A stretch of 64,000 nt of DNA from an uncultured Pseudomonadota bacterium. GTDB lineage: Bacteria > Pseudomonadota > Alphaproteobacteria > UBA9219. Under the pieces are notes generated by a model. It was given only the letters and a program-made list of their open reading frames with translations. It was not told the origin of the DNA and searched no databases. The stretch is taken from the NCBI GenBank assembly GCA_903919315.1, contig CAIXHP010000057.1, positions 1-64,000 on the forward strand. Direction: 5' to 3'. Below are positions 8,954 through 17,260 of the stretch, piece after piece; the stretch's first letter is position 1, and every line of letters begins with the position of its first letter. The translations under genes were made by a program, and so were the position numbers.

Positions 8954-9070
8954 AGCCCCCCCCCTTGGGGGGAGGGTTGGGTGGGGGGTCATGGCCTGTC
9001 GGTGCCGGACTGGCGCGGTCGTACCCAGTGGAACCCACCCCCCCCTAACCTCCCCCCAAGGGGGGAGGGA
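8954..9070. repeat. Composite palindromic repeat, family A, copy 1
   Basis: The element has two inverted arms, each with a G/C-run palindrome (CCCCCCTTGGGGGG type) plus a GGGTTGGGTGGGGGG tail. They flank a conserved spacer of about 45 bases that includes CTGTCGGTGCC and TGGCGCGGTC. The same arms, spacer and order recur at 12923-13040 and 38699-38819. Conservation of the spacer shows these are copies of one unit of about 120 bp. The rest of the pyk-rpmJ gap (9071-9260) has no gene that I can support. Confidence 0.85.
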
Positions 9071-9260
9071 TGCGGGCGGTGATTGCGGGGAGTTTGGGTT
9101 CGGGCATGCAACGATGCGCGGCTTCATCGCTTGGGCGATGGCGCGTTGTGGTGGGGATGCGATGTTGCGGAAAGAGTGGCCCGCGCTTTCGCGCCGTAGC
9201 GCTTGACGGTGCGCGGGATCGAGGAGTCCTGCGGCGGCGCGAACGCCGCCGGGTTCAGCC

Positions 9261-9386
9261 TCAGCCCTGACGCGCCTTGTAGCGCGGGTTCTTTTTGTTG
9301 ATGACGTAAACGCGACCCTTGCGCTTGACGACCTTGCAATTGGCATCGCGCTTTTTCAGCGCTTTGAGTGAATTCGCGACTTTCAT
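9261..9386 (-). CDS. rpmJ: 50S ribosomal protein L36
   Basis: A protein of 41 residues beginning [17 protein letters not shown] and ending [12 protein letters not shown], the alphaproteobacterial long form of L36. Only one cysteine is present, so the zinc ribbon of the classic four-ligand form is absent; this is the zinc-independent type. L36 binds 23S rRNA late in assembly of the large subunit. It is a lone gene, as is common in this class, with its own upstream region on the minus strand. Confidence 0.96.
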   Translation of the reverse strand: MKVANSLKALKKRDANCKVVKRKGRVYVINKKNPRYKARQG

Positions 9387-9730
9387 TGTCTTGGCCCTTC
9401 TATCAAAAGAGGGCGCAACGTAGGAGGTACGGCCTCGGTTGTCAAGTCGAGGGAACGCCAAGACCGCGCCGCCCCTTGGTTTTGCCTTGCCTGATTCGCT
9501 ACCACCCTCAAAAAACGGCGTTTTCCTTGGGAAAACCGGCAAATCCACACCTCGATCCGGGTCGTCGGGACGAAAGCGCCTCTTTTTAAGCGAAAAACGG
9601 CGCAAATCAGGCATCTTGCGCAAAACCCCGCTTGCGTTCCGCATAAAATGCGGGTCAAAATGCCGACGGCAACGGTGGGTTCCCACCGCGCATACGCCTC
9701 ATCAGACCACTCTCAACTGGAGCAACCAAG
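9387..9730. other. Divergent intergenic region between rpmJ and the HU gene
   Basis: These 344 bases hold the divergent promoters of two highly expressed genes. I see a perfect palindrome GGTGGGTTCCCACC near 9675-9688, just upstream of the HU gene, and an AT-rich GCATAAAATGC near 9640-9651 that could contain a -10 element. No gene in it is convincing. Confidence 0.5.
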
Positions 9731-10087
9731 ATGGCCAAGAAGAGCAAGACCGAAGAAAAGACCATTCGTCCGGTCAAGGAAACTCTCACCAAGTCGGCTT
9801 TGATCAATCTGATCGCCGAGCAGAATGAACTGACCCGCAAGCAAGCCATCGGCGCTTTCGCCACGCTGGAAAGCGTGTTCCTCGGTTCCGTGCATCCGCG
9901 CGGCGTCGGCGAGTTCACACTCCCCGGCCTGCTCAAGGTCACGCTGCGCAAGGTTCCGGCCCGCAAGGCTGGCGCGATGGTCCGCAATCCCGCCACCGGC
10001 GAGATGATCCCCGCCAAGGCGAAGCCCGCCTCGGTGCGCGTCAAGATCCGTGCGCTGTCGAAGCTGAAGGGCGCGGCGGTCGCCTAA
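9731..10087 (+). CDS. HU/IHF-family DNA-binding protein
   Basis: A protein of 118 residues. After a lysine-rich tail of about 15 residues comes the HU fold: LTKSALINLIAEQNELTRKQA (helix-turn-helix body), GEFTLPGLLKVTLRKVPA, and the DNA-clasping arm with RNPATGEMIPAKAKP, whose Pro intercalates in the family. The N-terminal lysine extension and the PGLLKVTLRKVPARK variant are typical of the longer alphaproteobacterial HU-like proteins. It acts as a nucleoid architectural factor. It is a single gene closed by a strong intrinsic terminator. Confidence 0.93.
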   Translation: MAKKSKTEEKTIRPVKETLTKSALINLIAEQNELTRKQAIGAFATLESVFLGSVHPRGVGEFTLPGLLKVTLRKVPARKAGAMVRNPATGEMIPAKAKPASVRVKIRALSKLKGAAVA

Positions 10088-10109
10088 GCGAATATCCATT
10101 CGCGACGAC

Positions 10110-10145
10110 GAAGGGCCTGATGCACATCAGGCCCTTCTTGTTTTT
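10110..10145 (+). terminator. Rho-independent terminator of the HU gene
   Basis: A 13-bp perfect inverted repeat (GAAGGGCCTGATG at 10110-10122 with its complement at 10125-10137) is followed by TTGTTTTT. It starts 22 bases after the HU stop codon. Confidence 0.92.
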
Positions 10146-10240
10146 GCGCTCTGCCGCGCGTCACCGAATTCGTGGACACGCTTTTTGTTCTGCATGATAC
10201 TGATCGACGCGACACGTCACAGAAAGTTTCAAGGGCCGCC

Positions 10241-11143
10241 ATGACCCGCCCCGATCCGCATACCGCCGTCGAACTGAGCGCCGTGATTGTTTCGGTTTCC
10301 GGCAACACGCCGCACGTCATGACAACAACGGGACGCGCCCTGCCCTCTGGCGCGTTCGGCACGGATCATCCCACGTTGGAGCAAGGCTTGCGCGCGTGGG
10401 TCGAGGCGCAGAGCGGAATCGGACTCGGCTATGTCGAACAGCTTTATACCTTTGCCGACCGGAATCGCACCGGCCAAGGCCAACGCATTATTTCCATCGG
10501 TTACCTCGCCCTGACTCGCGCGACGCCGGACGGCTCGGCGGGCATGAACTGGTACGCCTTTTTTCCTTGGGAGGATCGCCGCGAGGGCGTGCCCGCCGTC
10601 ACCGATGCCATTCGACGCGCGTTGACGACGTGGAAAAACGCCGCGCCCGATGCCGCCACGCGCCGCGCCCGCGAGGGGCGCATCGCCATCCATTTTCCCG
10701 ACGATCCCCGCGCGTGGAACGACGAGCTTGTGCTGCAGCGCTATGAACTGCTGTGGGAGGCCGGGCTGGTGGAAGAAGCGGTGCGCGACGGCGGCAAAGC
10801 GTCCGCCACGGTGCCAAGCCTCGCCATGCCTTACGACCATCGCCGCATTCTGGCCACGGGAATCGCGCGGCTGCGCGCCAAGATCAAATACCGTCCTGTC
10901 GTGTTCGAATTGATGCCTGCCCGCTTTACGCTGCTGCAACTGCAAAGCACGGTGGAGGCTTTGGCGGGCTTGCGCCTGCACAAACAGAATTTCCGCCGCC
11001 TCGTCCAAAGCCAAGGTCTGGTGGAGGAAACCAAAGGCACCACGCGCGATACGCGGGGCCGTCCGGCTCAGCTGTTCGCTTTTCGCCGTGATGTTTTGCG
11101 CGAACGCGCGGCGGCGGGAACCAAGCTGCCGCGTTCCGGCTGA
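10241..11143 (+). CDS. NrtR/NadQ-like NAD-metabolism regulator (inactive Nudix plus winged helix)
   Basis: A protein of 300 residues from the ATG at 10241, which has AAGGG six bases upstream. The first 150 residues resemble a Nudix fold (ELSAVIVSVSGNTPHVM, then ALPSGAFGTDHPTLEQGLRAWVEAQSG), but the catalytic REUxEE signature is missing, as expected of NrtR-type regulators that bind rather than hydrolyse NAD-derived ligands. Residues of about 205-280 (RPVVFELMPARFTLLQLQ, then LHKQNFRRLVQSQGLVEET) look like a winged helix. In alphaproteobacteria such proteins (NadQ) repress NAD synthesis and salvage genes. I rely on architecture, so the exact subfamily is uncertain. It ends four bases from the convergent glycan gene. 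Confidence 0.7.
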   Translation: MTRPDPHTAVELSAVIVSVSGNTPHVMTTTGRALPSGAFGTDHPTLEQGLRAWVEAQSGIGLGYVEQLYTFADRNRTGQGQRIISIGYLALTRATPDGSAGMNWYAFFPWEDRREGVPAVTDAIRRALTTWKNAAPDAATRRAREGRIAIHFPDDPRAWNDELVLQRYELLWEAGLVEEAVRDGGKASATVPSLAMPYDHRRILATGIARLRAKIKYRPVVFELMPARFTLLQLQSTVEALAGLRLHKQNFRRLVQSQGLVEETKGTTRDTRGRPAQLFAFRRDVLRERAAAGTKLPRSG

Positions 11144-11147
11144 CCGT

Positions 11148-12880
11148 TTATCCGGCGTTGACGACGATGCGCTGGCAGATCAGCGAAAGCTTGCGGCTGT
11201 CGCCCGGCGGCGGCACCGCCGCGCTGGCGCGAATCCACACTTGCGTCACCGGCAACCGGACGAGTTCGCGCGGCACATCGACCTTGAGCGTCATGTTGCG
11301 TTGGCGATCCAGCGTGCCAGTCGCCAGCGTCGTGCCATCGATGCCAACCGCGATGTCCTGTTTGCCGCAGCCGTCATGCGTCGCCACATCCAGCGTAAGG
11401 CGCAAGGCGCGTTGTTCCGCGAGCGGCAGGCGCAACCACGCCTGCGTTCCGTCGATCCAACGGTAGGCTTGCGCACCCGCGCCTTCGCAAAAACTCCAAC
11501 CGCCGCCAAAGCAGCGTTCGTCGGCAAAGTCGAGCGCTTCGTCCTTTCCCGCGCTTCCCAACGCGCGACCAAAGAAATTCACCTGCTGGCCTTGCACGAG
11601 GCCGATAATGGCGGAGGCGATTTCCTCCGGCTCGGCATAGGGCGCGTCGAAATATCCCTTTACGCTATCGCGCCGCCACTGCGCCACGCGTCCCGCCAGA
11701 TATGCCGCCAACCAACCCGGCTTTTCGTTCCATGCCGAGGGTATGCAATAGTGAAAAGCCAACCAAGCGGCGGCGGGACGGGTGTCCGGCGGCGCGTTTT
11801 GCAGCAGGGCCGGAATGTCCTGAACGCGTTCCGCCTGCGCGAAGCGGTTGATCAGATTGCGCCCCATGGCAAGAACGGGTTTGCCCCAAAAGATCGCTTG
11901 CAGCCCGATGCTGGAGCCGACCGTGGCGACGGCGTCGACGTGGCGCAGCAAATGCTGCGAGATCGAATCTTTGCCGATGAAATCCTGATGATGGATGAAA
12001 TTCGGGAACGACCGTGCAGCCATTCCATTTCTTCGGCGCGGATCAGTTTTTGCGCATTGGGGTGTTGTCCCAAAATAACGGCGCAATCCGACGGCGTGTG
12101 TTCCAGCACGTCCAGCAACATGTGGGTTTGCGATCGATAGCCGCAGGTGCCGTCATAGGAAAAGTGACCGTTCACCTGCCCCGCCACCAGAATGGTCTTG
12201 CGGAAGGCCTTTAATTCCTTGGCCAGATAGGGGAAGGGTTCGATGACATCAAAGATGGGAGCGAAATAATCGCGCAGGCGGTCGATCTGGGCCCACGCCT
12301 TGGGGTCATGGCTGACGGTTTCGGGGAAACGCGCGGGCCAAGCTTGCGCGTGCATGCCGCAGGGATCGTAATGGTGCGTGAACGGATAGGGCATCCGCGT
12401 CATCATGCCCACGTCGTTGCTGAGAATCAGCGCCTCAGGAAACAAGGTGCGCAGAAAGGGGATCGGGGCGCGGGCAACGACGACATCCGGCTTGAAGTCG
12501 CCCAAGGCGGCGGCGACGGCTTGTTCCAACCGCGCGTGGACGCGCGAGGCTATGGCCCTCCGCTCGCTATTCTCCGGCCCTGTCAGGCGGCCTTCGCCGT
12601 CGAACTGAGTGTAGAGGAGCGTGTTGACGTTGTCTTGCGGGTCGTCCAGCAGCCTGATCCACGCGTCTTCGTCCACCGGAATCAGCTCGCGGGACGTTAT
12701 GCCGTTGTCAGCCGCCACATCCACGAACCGTCGGTTCAACAGCATGCAGCCTTCCCAGCCCTGATCCCGCAGCGCCCTCAACATAATCCCGTCGTGGCGC
12801 ACATGGCCGATGCGCCACATGAAGCTGTTGTAATCCGTGATGGGGTCTTCGTAGAACAGGATGCGAAGCGGTGAGGTCAT
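11148..12880 (-). pseudogene. Frameshifted capsule/glycan biosynthesis protein (glycosyltransferase-like)
   Basis: Two overlapping frames give one protein. The first runs from the ATG at 12880 (AGGAG about ten bases upstream; MTSPLRILFYEDP) to about residue 290 (LIRAEEMEWLH). Homologous sense continues in another frame with FIHHQDFIGKDSIS and VATVGSSIGLQAIFWGKPVLAMG. That last stretch is the SSxG-x-A-x-xxGKPV motif of capsule polysaccharide (KpsC/KpsS-like) and GT-B enzymes. The frame changes between about 12012 and 12030. The C-terminal 110 residues are beta-rich and may form a carbohydrate-binding domain. Either the gene is broken or the assembly has a one-base error; the clean sense on both sides favours a recent or artefactual event. 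Confidence 0.75.
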
Positions 12881-12922
12881 GCGCTGATTTCTCCTAAATC
12901 CCATCCGCAAGCGCCACTCAAA

Positions 12923-13040
12923 GCCCTCCCCCCTTGAGGGGGAGGGTTGGGTGGGGGGGCATATCCTGTCGGTGCCAAACTGGCGCGGTCGGTTCCGGCG
13001 GAGATCACCCCCCTCCTAGCCTCCCCCTCAAGGGGGGAGG
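12923..13040. repeat. Composite palindromic repeat, family A, copy 2
   Basis: Same structure as 8954-9070: arm with CCCCCCTTGAGGGGGAGGG and GGGTTGGGTGGGGGG, spacer with CTGTCGGTGCC and TGGCGCGGTCG, then the inverted arm ending CTCAAGGGGGGAGG. It fills most of the gap between the aroA stop and the start of the frameshifted glycan gene. Confidence 0.85.
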
Positions 13041-13082
13041 AATACAGGCGGCAGAATTCGGGCTTGGGCTGGGGGGAACGCG

Positions 13083-14414
13083 TCATGGGCGGATGTTGGC
13101 TCCCAGACCGTTCATCAGCGCGACAAAGCAGGGGAAACTGGTGGCGATGAAGCTGCCGTCGTCGATGCGGACAGGCTTTGGCGTGGCCGTGCCGAGGACG
13201 AGGAAGCTCATGGCGATGCGGTGATCCATGGCGGTTTCCACCGTCGCGCCACCTTGCGGAGGTTGGCCGTTGCCGTGGATGATCAAATCGTCGCCTTCGA
13301 TCACGACCGCCGCGCCGCAGGCTTTGAGTCCATCGGCCACCAGCGCCAGACGGTCGCTTTCCTTCACGCGCAATTCACCGAGGCCGCACAGGCGTGACGT
13401 GCCCTCGGCGCAGGCCGCCGCCATTGCCAACACGGGGTATTCGTCGATCATGCTGGGGGCGCGGGCGGCGGGAACGGTGATGCCCTTTAACACACCACCC
13501 TCTATCGTCAGGTCGGCGACGGGTTCGCCGCTTTGCTCGCGCGGGTTGCCGAGCGTGATTTTGGCACCCATTTCCAGAAGCGTGCGAATCAGGCCGTCGC
13601 GGCGCGGGTTGGTGCCGACGTTCCGCAACGTCACCTTCGAGCCGAGCCGCAGAGCCGCCGCCACCATCGGGAAAGCCGCCGAGCTGATGTCCGCCGGGAC
13701 GATGATGGATTGGCCGACAAGGCGCGGCTGGCCCGTCACCGAGATGGCCTCTGCGCCGTCCGGTGTCGGCGCGACCGTTACCGTCGCGCCAAAGTGCCGC
13801 AGCATGCGTTCGGAATGATCGCGCGTCGGCGCGGATTCGATGACCGTGGTGATGCCTGACGCGCTCAGTCCCGCAAACAGGACGGCGGATTTCACCTGCG
13901 CCGAGGCTACCGGCAGACGATACACGACCGGCTGAGGCATAGCCGCGCCCGTGACGGCCAGCGGAAGTTTGCCCCCTGCCCGGCTCACGAACTGAGCGCC
14001 CATCGGCTCCAGCGGCGTGATGACGCGGCCCATGGGCCGTTTGCGCAGGGAGGCATCGCCGGTGAAGAAGCTGGTGAAGTTCCGGCCCGCCAACAAACCG
14101 ATCAACAGCCGCGCCGCCGTGCCGCTGTTGCCCATATCGAGAAAGCCGGAAGGTTCCTTCAAACCCGCGAGGCCGGTGCCGACGATTCGCCAGACATCAG
14201 CCTCGCGCGTCACGGTGGCTCCCAGCACTTTGAGCGCCGCTATGGTGCAGAGGACATCTTCGCCTTCCAGCAGGCCGCGCACGGTCGTCGTGCCTTCGGC
14301 GATGCCGCCCAGCATGACGGCGCGGTGCGAGATGCTTTTGTCGCCCGGCGGCGTCACGTCGCCGGAAAGGGGGCCGGATTGATGGGAAAGGAGGGGCTGG
14401 GGCGTGTGTGTCAT
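13083..14414 (-). CDS. aroA: 3-phosphoshikimate 1-carboxyvinyltransferase (EPSP synthase), class II
   Basis: A protein of 443 residues. It joins shikimate 3-phosphate and phosphoenolpyruvate to give EPSP in the shikimate pathway. Conserved motifs: PPGDKSISHRA at the N terminus, FLDMGNSGTAARLL, RDHSERMLRHFG, NVGTNPRRDG, and LRVKESDRLA. The GDKS, SAQVKSA, RDHSE and NVGTNPR signatures together define class II EPSP synthases, the glyphosate-insensitive group; that last property is family knowledge and is not shown here. In many alphaproteobacteria aroA is followed by cmk and rpsA, but here it is followed by repeat DNA. Start: ATG at 14414. Confidence 0.96.
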   Translation of the reverse strand: MTHTPQPLLSHQSGPLSGDVTPPGDKSISHRAVMLGGIAEGTTTVRGLLEGEDVLCTIAALKVLGATVTREADVWRIVGTGLAGLKEPSGFLDMGNSGTAARLLIGLLAGRNFTSFFTGDASLRKRPMGRVITPLEPMGAQFVSRAGGKLPLAVTGAAMPQPVVYRLPVASAQVKSAVLFAGLSASGITTVIESAPTRDHSERMLRHFGATVTVAPTPDGAEAISVTGQPRLVGQSIIVPADISSAAFPMVAAALRLGSKVTLRNVGTNPRRDGLIRTLLEMGAKITLGNPREQSGEPVADLTIEGGVLKGITVPAARAPSMIDEYPVLAMAAACAEGTSRLCGLGELRVKESDRLALVADGLKACGAAVVIEGDDLIIHGNGQPPQGGATVETAMDHRIAMSFLVLGTATPKPVRIDDGSFIATSFPCFVALMNGLGANIRP

Positions 14415-14474
14415 GCTCGGTTTATAGCAAGCCAGCGCGGCGGCGGCACCGTAAAATTTCGTGGGATTCGCCGC

Positions 14475-15056
14475 TTAACGCAGGCGGAACGTCAGGGCCA
14501 CGGTGGTTTGTGGGGTTTTGTCGCAGGCGGTTTTAACCGACCGGGGGGTTAAGGCGACTGCGACGCGGCCTTCCGCAAGATCGTAATGGGTTTGCCAGAC
14601 GGCTTCGGGCGCGTTGGCGCGGACTTCGATTCGTTGCAGGCCCAACGAAGCCGGAGCGCTGGCGTAGAATTTGGCAAGTCGCAGACAGGCAATCGACGGC
14701 ACCTCCATTTGAAGGCGAAGCTCGCGCATGCCCGCCGACGGCGCTACGCCGGTCAAGCCGCGCCACGGGTTGACGAGCGCGCGCTGTTTCGTCGCGGTGT
14801 CTTCCACAACATGCATGCTGGTCAGGGGGGCGAGCCGATCCAGCACAACCGTCGCGGCTTGATCGTCCCGTCCTTTGTAATCGACCGCGATGTCGCGGGA
14901 CACGGCGACAACGCCCAGAATCTGGTCGGTGGCCTGCGCCAGACGGATGTTTTCATAAGCCGCCGTCGCCGCCAGCCACAGCCCCGCCGCCACCCCCGCC
15001 GCAACAAGCGGCGCGACAAAGATCATGGCCCAAGGGAAGGGAGAGGAACGGCTCAT
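14475..15056 (-). CDS. Pilin-like membrane protein lacking a prepilin cleavage site
   Basis: A protein of 193 residues, last gene of the pil cluster. A hydrophobic segment (about 9-31) is followed by an alpha-helical stretch (AAYENIRLAQATDQILGVVAVSRDI) that parallels the N-terminal helix of the three upstream prepilins. The C-terminal half also parallels them, with a Cys near the middle (PSIACLRLAKF), a second Cys near the end (KTACDKT) and the terminal strand ALTFRLR. The G/A-F-T/S-L-x-x-E processing site is absent, the residues before the helix being SPFPWAMIF. I infer a pilin-family protein that stays in the membrane, perhaps an assembly or minor component; it could also be decaying. A terminator separates it from the gene upstream. 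Confidence 0.68.
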   Translation of the reverse strand: MSRSSPFPWAMIFVAPLVAAGVAAGLWLAATAAYENIRLAQATDQILGVVAVSRDIAVDYKGRDDQAATVVLDRLAPLTSMHVVEDTATKQRALVNPWRGLTGVAPSAGMRELRLQMEVPSIACLRLAKFYASAPASLGLQRIEVRANAPEAVWQTHYDLAEGRVAVALTPRSVKTACDKTPQTTVALTFRLR

Positions 15057-15089
15057 GCCATCTCACTAACAAAAGAAAAGGGGCGGAAA

Positions 15090-15119
15090 GCAAAAAGGCG
15101 GGGAATAACCCCCGCCTTT
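15090..15119 (-). terminator. Rho-independent terminator after the main prepilin gene
   Basis: On the minus strand a 10-bp stem (AAAGGCGGGG/CCCCGCCTTT, 6-base loop) is followed by a run of T. It starts about 35 bases past the stop of the prepilin at 15154-15723, so that gene can be expressed separately from the pilin-like gene below it. Confidence 0.85.
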
Positions 15120-15153
15120 CGCATTATACAAGGCCTAAGTCACCGTCAAGCGG

Positions 15154-15723
15154 TTAGCTCTTCAGCTTGAAGGTGAACGTGATGGGGTTGCCTGCAACGG
15201 CAACGCCCGGGCACATCGCAACTGCCCGAGCAAGCGTTACAGGGAATACAGTGTTAATCGCCGCGGCGGGATCCACACCGAGCAATCCAGAATCACGGCC
15301 CGGCCCCGTCAGCGATGTCGCCAGCGTGACGCAGGCGCTTTGGGGAACACGCCTCAACGTTATTGCGAAAGCATCGCCAGCCACAAGCTGCGTGGCTGCG
15401 GTAACCGTCACCGCGCCGCCCCACAGATCCGTCACGGTCGTGGGGTTGGTCGCGCTGTTAAGCATATCGGTCGGGACACCACCGGCCTTGGCAAGGTTGA
15501 CGGCCGTTATGCCTGTCGCCAACTGCTGCGTCGAGTAAATGGAGCGAACCGATTGCGCGATCGCCAGAATCTGACGCGTCGTCGTCGCAACGCGCTGGTT
15601 CTGATAAACCGCCGCCGCCGCAACCCAGATCGCGCCGAGGATCAAACCGACGATGCCGAGAACGATCGCCAATTCGGTGAGTGTAAAGGCCCGCTTTTTA
15701 GCGGCCTGACGTTGAAGCATCAT
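15154..15723 (-). CDS. pilS: Type IV prepilin, probable major pilin
   Basis: A protein of 189 residues with AGGAG eight bases before the ATG at 15723. A 12-residue basic leader (QRQAAKKRA) precedes the cleavage/helix motif FTLTELAIVLGIVGLILGA, with Ala instead of Gly at -1 and Glu5 conserved. The mature protein has two cysteines that could form the C-terminal disulfide loop (QSACVTLATSLTGPGR and AVAMCPGVA) and ends in ITFTFKLKS. It would be processed by a prepilin peptidase (none in the window) and polymerised by the PilQ/PilR machine encoded upstream. It has the best ribosome-binding site of the pilin genes, a 176-base upstream gap for its own promoter and its own terminator, so I infer the major subunit. 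The symbol follows R64 usage. Confidence 0.85.
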   Translation of the reverse strand: MMLQRQAAKKRAFTLTELAIVLGIVGLILGAIWVAAAAVYQNQRVATTTRQILAIAQSVRSIYSTQQLATGITAVNLAKAGGVPTDMLNSATNPTTVTDLWGGAVTVTAATQLVAGDAFAITLRRVPQSACVTLATSLTGPGRDSGLLGVDPAAAINTVFPVTLARAVAMCPGVAVAGNPITFTFKLKS

Positions 15724-15783
15724 AGTGTGTTCTCCTCGTGGTTTGAGTTCGTCTTTCATGGCCCTACATAGCACACTGAAGCG

Positions 15784-15853
15784 AGTATACAGGGGGCGGT
15801 TTAAGAAGGAAACCGTACCCAAAGTTAACAGCAAGAAGTTATCCAAAGATTAA
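15784..15853 (-). promoter_or_regulatory. Candidate promoter and CtrA-like site upstream of the main prepilin
   Basis: In the gap upstream of the prepilin, the minus strand carries TATACT (15784-15789), a possible -10 box, about 60 bases before the start codon. Further upstream lies TTAA-N7-ATAAC (15838-15853), one mismatch from the alphaproteobacterial CtrA consensus TTAA-N7-TTAAC. No good -35 hexamer is visible. CtrA controls pilin genes in Caulobacter, which makes the match suggestive only. Confidence 0.25.
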
Positions 15854-15899
15854 TAGGGCGGCAAGCCTTAAAACTTTTTCGCGTCATCCGCCCCGAGGC

Positions 15900-16592
15900 T
15901 CAAGATTGCTGCTGGCGCAGCCTGTAAACGAAATCGATGACGGCCCCTTTGTCAAACGGTACGCTGCATTGCGTCTGGGCGGTGGTGGCCGCTGCGCCAA
16001 GCGGCCTGAGCGGCAAAGGCATCACGGCCCCATTGATGACGACATTCAGCAAGCCCGGCGGGCCGCCCGGCCCAGAGAGGTCTGTGGCCAGTTCGATGCA
16101 GGCGGGAACGGACAAACCGCGCAATTCGACCCGAAAAGTTTGGCCCGAGCTTGTCATGTCCGTGGCCCCATCGACCCCGTTGCCATTGCCCAATGAATTG
16201 TTATTGACAAGAAAAGTCCCGCCGAACACAAACACACCATTGGGGTCATTCATCCCCCAGGGAAGATCGACCCTCAGCTGCACCCCATTCAGCCAACGCA
16301 CCGATTCCCGCGAGATGACTCCGCGCTGGATAAGAAAGTCCGTAAGGACGAGAAAGCTGCCGCTGATGGGCATCATGCTGTCGCCTATCCGCGCCTGTCC
16401 CTGATAAAAGGAACGGATTTTTTCGACCGTCGTGATTACCATTTCCTTGGTTTGCTGGCGTCGAACGCTCTCGCGCGCGATGTTGGCGGCGGCCCAAATC
16501 GAACTCATGACCAGCGCGAACACACCCAGCACGATGGCGAGTTCCGCCAGACTAAACCCAGAGCGTTGATCGGATCGCCGTGAACGAAGCAT
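15900..16592 (-). CDS. Type IV prepilin-like protein (minor pilin)
   Basis: A protein of 230 residues from the ATG at 16592, with GAGGTG four bases upstream; a GTG two codons earlier is possible. The leader MLRSRRSDQRSG ends in the classical Gly at -1, followed by FSLAELAIVLGVFALVMSS with Glu5. The C-terminal half shares with the main prepilin the block PACIELATDLSGPGGPPGLL, then a second Cys (TQCSVPF) and the terminal strand IDFVYRLR. The starts are nearly coupled: the upstream prepilin stops eight bases before this ATG. Being larger and less strongly signalled, it is probably a minor pilin or tip subunit. Confidence 0.82.
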   Translation of the reverse strand: MLRSRRSDQRSGFSLAELAIVLGVFALVMSSIWAAANIARESVRRQQTKEMVITTVEKIRSFYQGQARIGDSMMPISGSFLVLTDFLIQRGVISRESVRWLNGVQLRVDLPWGMNDPNGVFVFGGTFLVNNNSLGNGNGVDGATDMTSSGQTFRVELRGLSVPACIELATDLSGPGGPPGLLNVVINGAVMPLPLRPLGAAATTAQTQCSVPFDKGAVIDFVYRLRQQQS

Positions 16593-16599
16593 GGTCACC

Positions 16600-17223
16600 T
16601 CAGTTGCGCAGGGTGAAGTCGATGGCTACGAAATTACTCGGATTCGCGATAATATTGCACCAACCAGCCGCTGTTCCGGCCCTAATCGGCAGAAAGACGG
16701 AACCCGGGTTGGCGATATTGGAAATGTCCACAGCCGTCGTTCCGTTTGTCGCACCGATACGAATCACGCCAAGCTCGGGCATCAGAACAGGGAAGCCCAT
16801 CAGGATACGCATGCAATCTTGCCGTCGCAACGCCAAAAGCTGCAATTGAAACGTGGCGGACGGCGCTGGCCCGACGGACAACACGCGAAACGATCCGCCC
16901 ACCATCGAGGACAGGTCATGGTCGGCCACACCCAGCGATTGTCGCATAGACCTCGGAATAATTCCCAGACCGTCCAACACCGCCGTGATGTCTCCGGGCG
17001 GCGGCAACTGGCCGATGGGGCCGTAATAGTCGCGAATATTCTGCACCACGGTTAGGATTTGCTGGTGAACGCGATAATGCCGGAAATTCTTCCATACAGC
17101 GGACGCGCCCAGCCAGATCGCACCCAGAATGAGCGCGACGACACCCAGCACGATGGCCATCTCCGTCAACGTGAACGCGCGACGCCTTGCGACGATTCGT
17201 TCTTGCGGCAACATCGGCTCCAT
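16600..17223 (-). CDS. Type IV prepilin-like protein (minor pilin)
   Basis: A protein of 207 residues from the ATG at 17223, preceded by GCGGAG. A 16-residue leader ending RRRA precedes FTLTEMAIVLGVVALILGAIW, with Ala at -1 and Glu5 present. Two cysteines lie in the C-terminal half (RRQDCMRILMGF and AGWCNIIANP), and the protein ends in VAIDFTLRN. It shares the helix, the Cys pair and the terminal strand with its two neighbours, so the three are diverged paralogues. It is the first pilin gene after pilR, 37 bases downstream of it. Confidence 0.82.
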   Translation of the reverse strand: MEPMLPQERIVARRRAFTLTEMAIVLGVVALILGAIWLGASAVWKNFRHYRVHQQILTVVQNIRDYYGPIGQLPPPGDITAVLDGLGIIPRSMRQSLGVADHDLSSMVGGSFRVLSVGPAPSATFQLQLLALRRQDCMRILMGFPVLMPELGVIRIGATNGTTAVDISNIANPGSVFLPIRAGTAAGWCNIIANPSNFVAIDFTLRN

Positions 17224-17260
17224 GGGCTTTCTCCGCTTTAATTGGCTCCAGCTCGACAGC

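Noticed and set aside
8954-9070. CRISPR array in the repeat-rich gap after pyk
   Set aside because: The repeats are inverted G/C-run palindromes in pairs, not regularly spaced direct repeats, and there are no cas genes.
10110-10145. Riboswitch or attenuator before the NadQ-like gene
   Set aside because: The hairpin with T tract directly follows the HU stop codon and is best explained as that gene's terminator.
16600-17223. Type II secretion pseudopilin genes instead of pilus genes
   Set aside because: The neighbours are PilL/N/O/P-type proteins of type IVb thin pili, not the GspC-M set.
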